Shown: piece after piece, positions 61,801 to 64,000 of the stretch
Layout of the letters: the number at the start of each line of letters is the position of its first letter
Numbering within the stretch: position 1 is the stretch's first letter
Assembly: GCF_037975245.1 (NCBI RefSeq)
Contig: NC_092573.1
Span: forward strand, 22,971,265 to 23,035,264
DNA length: 64,000 bases
Reading direction: 5' to 3'
DNA from: Apostichopus japonicus
Taxonomy: Eukaryota > Echinodermata > Holothuroidea > Aspidochirotida > Stichopodidae
Made by a program: the position numbers and the translations under genes
Notes under the pieces: model-generated
Databases searched by the model: none
What the model saw: the letters and a program-made list of their open reading frames with translations, nothing else
Told to the model about the DNA's origin: nothing

Positions 61801-64000
61801 GGTACGGATCCCTGACCTCCGTGAACTTTCGCTTGGAAGATCTGCTCGGGCTCCGAGCATCACCGCTTCCTGACCCTCTCCCTCTCTGCTTCCTCTTACG
61901 ACCTTTCTTCTTTCCGAGAGATGGCTTCCTCAGCTCTGCCACATCTTCCGTTTCCATGGCCAACGAGTGATCCACAGTTTCGGTATTTCGGCTTGTATCG
62001 TCCATGCCCCCGTACTGTTCTGTTTCGGCCGTCAACTCGACGGGAAGCGTGTCAGTGCTGCTATTATTTTCTCTCTCTCTGTTTAGATTCAGAGGATCTG
62101 GAGGTTCGTTCTCGTGTTCCTCTGGCCTTTTATACACAGTTTCGTTGACACGTCGGTGACTTTGTGCAGAATCTTCGGGATGAGCCTCACTGGCAAATGG
62201 ATCCTCATCCCTGCAAGTAAAGTTTTTCATTTTTTTGTTTATCATTGATTAAACAGTAGTTTCCCATTTTTATATCAATTTTCCTTAATGTCTCCGGGTA
62301 TTCTTTAAAAATATGATTGTAAAGATTCTTAACATACCATACAATCTTCACCAAGAATTGATTTCATTAGCAAGCGACTAACAATTCCATTTAATTGTAG
62401 AAATTCTGTCACCAGACACTTCTGTTACCTTTAGTGATAATCAGAGCTCACAACATTTACTCACTCCCTATATGATACAAACTGTCTGAATTATTCGAAA
62501 GAAAATAAGAACTACCAGCTGATGAGTGTCATTGAGCTAGACCAAACCTGGCTGTCTCAAATCAAAATGTTTAAAGGAAATTTTTTAGTGGCAGTCTATT
62601 GGGTATATTAAAAAAAACTCTATATTTTTTTTAATCACAGCCATATGCAAAGTCTGTACACATTCCTGTGTATTGTATCAAGGCCAAGCTTAGAGTGGAA
62701 TCTTTTGTATTCACAGCCATATAGAGGTCTGTACACATTCCTGTGAGCTTATCAAGGCCAAGCTTAGAGTCTCAATATGCCGCACTGACGTCGCGACGTA
62801 AGTCAGTGTTAAGATTCACATATTCTAGCAGGACGGGCCAACAACCGGACAGGTGACATATTAAAGTGGATTACCTTTCAAAACCCAAAGAATTATATAG
62901 AAGGGTTGACATATTCTGGAAAAAAAGGGGTTTTATCTTATGAACTGTAAGTGTACAATAGAAAACTAACTCAGAAAATATATTAACAAAGTGGAAAGTG
63001 GAAATTATTTTTGGGGGACTAGAACAGGAATCAAACCAGTGACCTTAGGGTAATATAAGCCAGTTTTCAATATTTCTATTGTTGAACTTTGACAGAATAA
63101 GACTTAAATGCTCCCGTAAATATGAAGATAAATTTACTGGCCCATCTATGATGCAGTACAAAAGAACCAAATGGGAAGTTCTTACTGTCAGTTTTCAATC
63201 AAACACACTTTGTCGCCTTAAAGGTATGCTGTATTGGGCCTCAAATATGCTAGATATTCAAGGATGGTCACCTTTGGTGAAAATTCTTAAACTGTTTTTA
63301 TTACAATCTTGGAGGAAATTTTCCTCACTGGGACATTCAGCCATCTTGTGTGTCCCTTAAAAATGTCTGAGAACAATTTGGAGAGTAAAGACCTCCAGGA
63401 GACTAATTTTTTGACAACTTTTGGCAGTTATAGTGTGCTATAATTTGGAGCCTATACTGACTACCTTTAAAATGTCATCTATCAAGACTCAGGAACTTTG
63501 ATTTGAACTTACTGAGTGGATTCTTCTTTTTCGTCTTGCAGAGAGACTTGTCTTGCCTTTGACAAACTTGCCTGCTGGATACCGGAAAAGACGGTAACTT
63601 TCTTCCTGGTGGGACTTTCCCTAATAGCTTGAATCTCCTCCTTGGAAGGCACTGTTAAAAAAAAAGAAAATTAAAAAATTATGTTGCAATGCAAATAATT
63701 AAGACAAAACACAGCTGTCATACAGATTTTCTACAAACCTGAAAATTTTCTCGCGACAAATTCTTTTAACGTCAAGAACTAAAAAATTTACATAACGAAA
63801 GGTCTGTAAACTTATTCTGAGCTATTTAACTTGTTTCTTAGTTTGCAGTTACAGATAGCAATAATAAACTAATTTCTGTAATATTTTACCCATTTATAGG
63901 GAATGAGATGAAGAGGGTGGACCACTTACCGTTAAGATGGAAGGACATCTCCTTCTCCATCTCTGCAGGGATGGAATCTTGCTCAGATATCGTCAGCAAC
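49626..64000 (-). CDS. TP53BP1: TP53BP1 (53BP1) orthologue, C-terminal ~1225 residues, 18 exons, 5'-partial
   Basis: DNA double-strand-break adaptor: it binds H4K20me2 (Tudor), H2AK15ub (UDR) and phosphorylated targets (BRCT), and favours end joining. Joined exons: 63930-64000, 63513-63651, 61690-62210, 60981-61222, 60118-60246, 59276-59477, 58120-58815, 57302-57548, 55790-55914, 55494-55575, 55241-55329, 54514-54828, 53509-53691, 52734-52831, 51536-51658, 50890-50963, 50154-50305, 49626-49816. Every junction keeps frame. Residues here are counted from the first full codon at the window edge. Low-complexity S/T/Q-rich regions occupy 1-720, a GRRRRGRR block 638-645, tandem Tudor about 723-830, UDR 844-858, BRCT1 about 985-1087 and BRCT2 about 1115-1225. 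Human 53BP1 is 1972 aa, so about 700 N-terminal residues lie beyond the right edge. Confidence 0.95.
50154..50305 (-). CDS. TP53BP1: TP53BP1 exon, start of BRCT2
   Basis: HPNRYQIMAGIRVMVISSAK, then EVLETWRSILMAAGSDVVIQ, matching human QPRENPFQNLKVLLVSDQQ and FLELWSEILMTGGAASV. Donor AAA A|GTAAGT, phase 1. Confidence 0.95.
50890..50963 (-). CDS. TP53BP1: TP53BP1 exon, inter-BRCT linker
   Basis: GRIPNFQDYILPAGESCEED, then CIVEW, matching human QLQNYRNYLLPAGYSLEEQR and ILDW. In the human structure this linker packs between the two BRCT repeats and contributes to p53 contact. 74 nt, phase 2 exit (TG|GTAAGT). Confidence 0.94.
51536..51658 (-). CDS. TP53BP1: TP53BP1 exon, BRCT1 C-terminal half
   Basis: VFLIADTHCRTKKYLLALAA, then GVPCVSHMWLNESCKS, matching human CLLIADQHCRTRKYFLCLAS and GIPCVSHVWVHDSC. 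The Trp is the BRCT hallmark. Frame requires the acceptor CTCTCAG|GTTTTC rather than TTTTCAG|AGGG nine bases later. Donor AGT|GTGAGT, phase 0. Confidence 0.95.
52734..52831 (-). CDS. TP53BP1: TP53BP1 exon, BRCT1 middle
   Basis: THMSTPFNKELAKRQIAAGG and GTVLRDLEKAQ match human EIPPFNKQYTESQLRAGAGY and ILEDFNEAQ. The glycine-rich GGG turn is a BRCT feature. The acceptor TTACTTTTACAG is duplicated 206 bases upstream (see 52828-53210). Donor CAG|GTAACC, phase 0. The following intron (51659-52733) includes T-rich runs near 52260-52320. Confidence 0.93.
52828..53210. repeat. 206-bp tandem duplication spanning a TP53BP1 exon edge
   Basis: Copy 1 (52828-53033) and copy 2 (53034-53210) share TCCTCTGTAAAAGTAAA, ACCATGGACACTG, AACAGCATTTCCAGCAATG and TATGCAGATTGGGAG. 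Copy 1 begins three bases inside the exon 52734-52831, so the intact 3' splice site (TTTTACAG|AGGA on the minus strand) exists twice. Confidence 0.85.
53509..53691 (-). CDS. TP53BP1: TP53BP1 exon, start of BRCT1
   Basis: A linker (TGRTQMESVTPRHSPRRVGS) leads into RVLFKGYAFLLTQVVKTDES, equivalent to human KTLFLGYAFLLTMATTSD, the first strand and helix of BRCT1. Donor AGA G|GTATTT, phase 1. The intron upstream (53692-54513) includes an AT-rich ATAATCCCT-type microsatellite at about 53884-54005. Confidence 0.92.
53884..54005. repeat. AT-rich microsatellite (ATATATAATCCCT)
   Basis: A mix of TA dinucleotides and repeated TAATCCCT blocks in a TP53BP1 intron. Confidence 0.85.
54514..54828 (-). CDS. 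TP53BP1: TP53BP1 exon, second half of the UDR and NLS-like region
   Basis: Starts ENIISGRRSRRVSKK, completing DVTLENIISGRRSRR against human DISLDNLVEGKRKRR; this arginine-rich stretch contacts the nucleosome acidic patch in the family. A proline-rich tract follows, then KKRSTRSRSRSNNG and DRRKSKVAEGDPVS, similar to human KRGRKSATVKPGAVG. The donor is not certain: CCAAG|GTCAGG at 54514 fits phase 1 and the apparent similarity, while GAAGA|GTAAAG at 54634 is also phase 1 and would shorten the exon by 120 nt. Confidence 0.82.
55241..55329 (-). CDS. TP53BP1: TP53BP1 exon, end of Tudor 2 and first part of the UDR
   Basis: RVAKTRVLLNKEQATNL corresponds to human KRMAVILSLEQGNRL, the C-terminal helix of the Tudor module. 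It ends SSSSDVTL, the first half of the ubiquitin-dependent recruitment motif (human DISL). Donor CTA G|GTGAGC, phase 1. Confidence 0.92.
55494..55575 (-). CDS. TP53BP1: TP53BP1 exon, Tudor 2
   Basis: IVVGYFRDLKSKTVGYVVED, then NKGNSK, matching human SAGVVKGHRKESGELYYSIE. An 82-nt exon, phase 1 in and phase 2 out (AAG AG|GTGAGT). Confidence 0.92.
55790..55914 (-). CDS. TP53BP1: TP53BP1 exon, second half of Tudor 1 and start of Tudor 2
   Basis: YLVLYDDMSRREVARANIVC aligns with human YKLLFDDGYECDVLGKDIL. The positions of F1519 and D1521 are Tyr and Asp here, but the position of cage Tyr1523 is Ser (window residue 758). It continues KEWLSKGQPVFVTTDKDF, matching DTEVTALSEDEYF of Tudor 2. Donor AGC G|GTAAGT. 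Confidence 0.94.
56853..57078 (-). mobile_element. tRNA-derived SINE inserted in a minisatellite
   Basis: On the minus strand the head reads TATAAGTGGTCAACGCCGG (A-box-like), then GTTGGATCATAAGGTCTG (anticodon-arm-like with CAT) and GGAGGTTCGAGTCACTCC (B-box GGTTCGAGTC). The tail is AAAATACAATACAATAAATA. The acceptor and T stems no longer pair well, so it is not a working tRNA. On both sides lie units of CAAACTGTGTCAACATG, a minisatellite that starts at about 56745. Confidence 0.6.
57302..57548 (-). CDS. TP53BP1: TP53BP1 exon, first half of Tudor 1
   Basis: Disordered start (APGMSSPREAPLEEKEAQ), then LKPGTKVLCKWPQTSFYYPS, equivalent to human GLRVVAKWSSNGYFYSGKI. Cage positions W1495 and Y1502 are kept as W730 and Y737. 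The exon breaks within the Tudor fold in phase 2 (GAC AA|GTGAGT). The next intron (55915-57301) holds a minisatellite split by a tRNA-derived SINE. Confidence 0.93.
58120..58815 (-). CDS. TP53BP1: TP53BP1 largest exon, with the GAR-like methylation motif
   Basis: 231 full codons of S/K/E/Q-rich disordered sequence (AKTPSPQVPPLQTGRSL at the start). Near the end KQTRGRRRRGRRSTRGDG corresponds to the human GAR region (TPRGRGRRGRPPSRT), the PRMT1 target located shortly before the Tudor domain. SQ and TQ sites appear as VTQGESQVDG. Acceptor CTTCGTTAG, donor AGT G|GTGAGT. The intron that follows (57549-58119) contains a short direct repeat of ACTTTGACCTTTGACCACCA near 57830-57885. Confidence 0.88.
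59035..59215 (-). mobile_element. Retroposon-like fragment (SINE/LINE-type) in a TP53BP1 intron
   Basis: On the minus strand it contains TGTCCTTGAGCATGGCACTT, followed by AATCTGAATTGCCGCTCTTC and GAGCTGTATGAATGGGGATC. The phrase TCCTTGAGCAAGGCACTTAA recurs in SINEs of fish and marine invertebrates as I recall them. The ends are not defined, so family and limits are uncertain. Confidence 0.4.
59276..59477 (-). CDS. TP53BP1: TP53BP1 exon, Ser-rich GDLGDISS-like segment
   Basis: SRVVEPAESSESDEWPASPT, then SSFSGYLGDVSSMGSRSSS and LQKSASIGSKSSSSTTSL. This parallels human GSSGDLGDISSFSSKASSLH and the following Ser-rich sequence just after the oligomerisation domain, and was a key anchor for gene identity outside the folded domains. 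Acceptor TACTTCCAG, donor CCA G|GTATAA. The upstream-side intron (59478-60117) is plain; the downstream intron (58816-59275) carries a retroposon-like fragment. Confidence 0.88.
60118..60246 (-). CDS. TP53BP1: TP53BP1 exon, position of the oligomerisation region
   Basis: 43 codons, phase 0 at both ends: HVSRMTLQDDTDMEIKYE, VVTTHLKMKKVYIRG, VLAHTYTREL. It is the only beta-strand-like, ordered-looking exon upstream of the Tudor module. It immediately precedes the GYLGDVSS segment, as the human oligomerisation region (HVLHRHMRTI... VYYVDGTEVERKV) precedes GDLGDISS. Direct similarity is weak, so the oligomerisation role is inferred from position and the VY/V.REL pattern. Confidence 0.75.
60981..61222 (-). 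CDS. TP53BP1: TP53BP1 exon, Arg/Ser/Gly-rich region
   Basis: Begins KSPRSSRRRGASSAERERTR, continues as G/K/E/Q-rich sequence and ends QSSSSSSSGHQQ, donor CAG|GTATGG in phase 0. No folded domain is evident. The flanking introns (61223-61689 and 60247-60980) show AT-rich sequence and, near 61580, short GAAT repeats. Confidence 0.82.
61690..62210 (-). CDS. TP53BP1: TP53BP1 large exon, acidic then basic low-complexity region
   Basis: Codes 173 full codons: DEDPFASEAHPEDSAQS at the start, an acidic middle, a strongly basic stretch KKKGRKRKQRGRGSGSGD (possible NLS), then KFTEVRDPYQFTDSQSNR with an SQ site. Donor AAAAGA|GTAAAT, phase 1. Assigned to TP53BP1 by phase-compatible splicing on both sides rather than by sequence identity. 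Confidence 0.82.
62636..62783. repeat. Two-copy tandem duplication (~78-bp spacing)
   Basis: CACAGCCATATGCAAAGTCT and CACAGCCATATAGAGGTCT each continue with GTACACATTCCTGTG and TATCAAGGCCAAGCTTAGAG. Intronic, in TP53BP1. Confidence 0.8.
63218..63470. mobile_element. TTAA-bounded MITE-like element in a TP53BP1 intron
   Basis: Left end TTAAAGGTATGCTGTATTGG and inverted right end TTAAAGGTAGTCAGTATAGG are alike, and similarity continues as CTCAAATATGCTA against CTCCAAATTATAG. About 253 bp, no ORF. A different family from the 6313/18161 repeat, but with the same TTAAAGG terminal bases. Confidence 0.6.
63513..63651 (-). CDS. TP53BP1: TP53BP1 exon, N-terminal region with a TQ site
   Basis: VPSKEEIQAIRESPTRKKV, then TVFSGIQQASLSKARQVSLQ and DEKEESTQ. 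The last codon is completed by the next exon, giving STQD, a possible ATM/ATR site. Acceptor TTTTTAACAG, donor CA|GTAAGT. The intron after it (62211-63512) holds a TTAA-bounded element (63218-63470) and a 78-bp tandem duplication (62636-62783). Confidence 0.8.
63930..64000 (-). CDS. TP53BP1: TP53BP1 exon at window edge (partial), low-complexity N-terminal region
   Basis: Only one frame is open: LLTISEQDSIPAEMEKEM and then SFHLN, ending AAC G|GTAAGT in phase 1. The exon is cut by the window edge. The sequence is acidic and unstructured, as expected for the 53BP1 N-terminal half; on its own it would not identify the gene. Confidence 0.75.

Noticed and set aside
1-64000. CRISPR arrays, bacterial operons, phage or plasmid features
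   Set aside because: The window has spliced animal genes throughout; the tandem repeats lack CRISPR spacing and no prokaryotic genes are present.

Overview
This is a piece of an animal nuclear genome. It is AT-rich, gene-poor and intron-rich, with GT/AG introns, microsatellites, homopolymer tracts and several families of short dispersed repeats. Two genes can be read exon by exon, both on the minus strand, and every exon junction keeps reading frame. The first (21037-42724) is a complete ten-exon B-type nuclear lamin of 580 residues ending in the CaaX box CAIM. The second (49626 to beyond 64000) is the C-terminal part, about 1225 residues in 18 exons, of a TP53BP1 (53BP1) orthologue with a GAR-like basic block, a split tandem Tudor module, a UDR motif and a tandem BRCT pair. 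A 53BP1 with this full set of modules and a lamin with vertebrate-like intron phases point to an invertebrate deuterostome. An echinoderm, possibly a sea cucumber, is my inference; no marker here proves it.

Layout. 1-21 kb has no convincing gene: it holds an excellent 405-bp hAT-type MITE with 8-bp target duplications (7557-7961), two copies of a TTAA-bounded repeat (6313 and 18161), an unexplained 198-codon ORF with an internal repeat (14335-14928), and probably the lamin 3' UTR at its right end. 21-42.7 kb is the lamin gene; its introns hold tandem repeats (27.1-28.0 kb and about 34 kb), a decayed non-LTR retrotransposon tail (about 28.86-29.33 kb) and several short perfect hairpins. 42.7-43.4 kb looks like a promoter region, with a perfect CRE palindrome and a candidate first coding exon on the opposite strand (43246-43327). 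43.4-45.9 kb is featureless. 45.9-49.6 kb is the probable 3' flank or UTR of TP53BP1, with a 19-bp minisatellite near the stop. 49.6-64 kb is TP53BP1, with a tRNA-derived SINE, a TTAA-bounded MITE and a tandem duplication that copies one of its own splice acceptors.

The two genes are not an operon. They are tandem neighbours (53BP1 upstream, lamin downstream) that both act in the nucleus: the lamin builds the lamina, and 53BP1 reads H4K20me2 and H2AK15ub at DNA breaks. I found no sign of a new multi-gene system. The most interesting signals are (i) loss of one aromatic cage residue in Tudor 1 beside a well-kept UDR, (ii) lamin exon lengths that match human LMNA exactly except for one 33-nt intron shift and one absent intron, (iii) a duplicated splice acceptor in TP53BP1, and (iv) a possible bidirectional promoter at the lamin 5' end.
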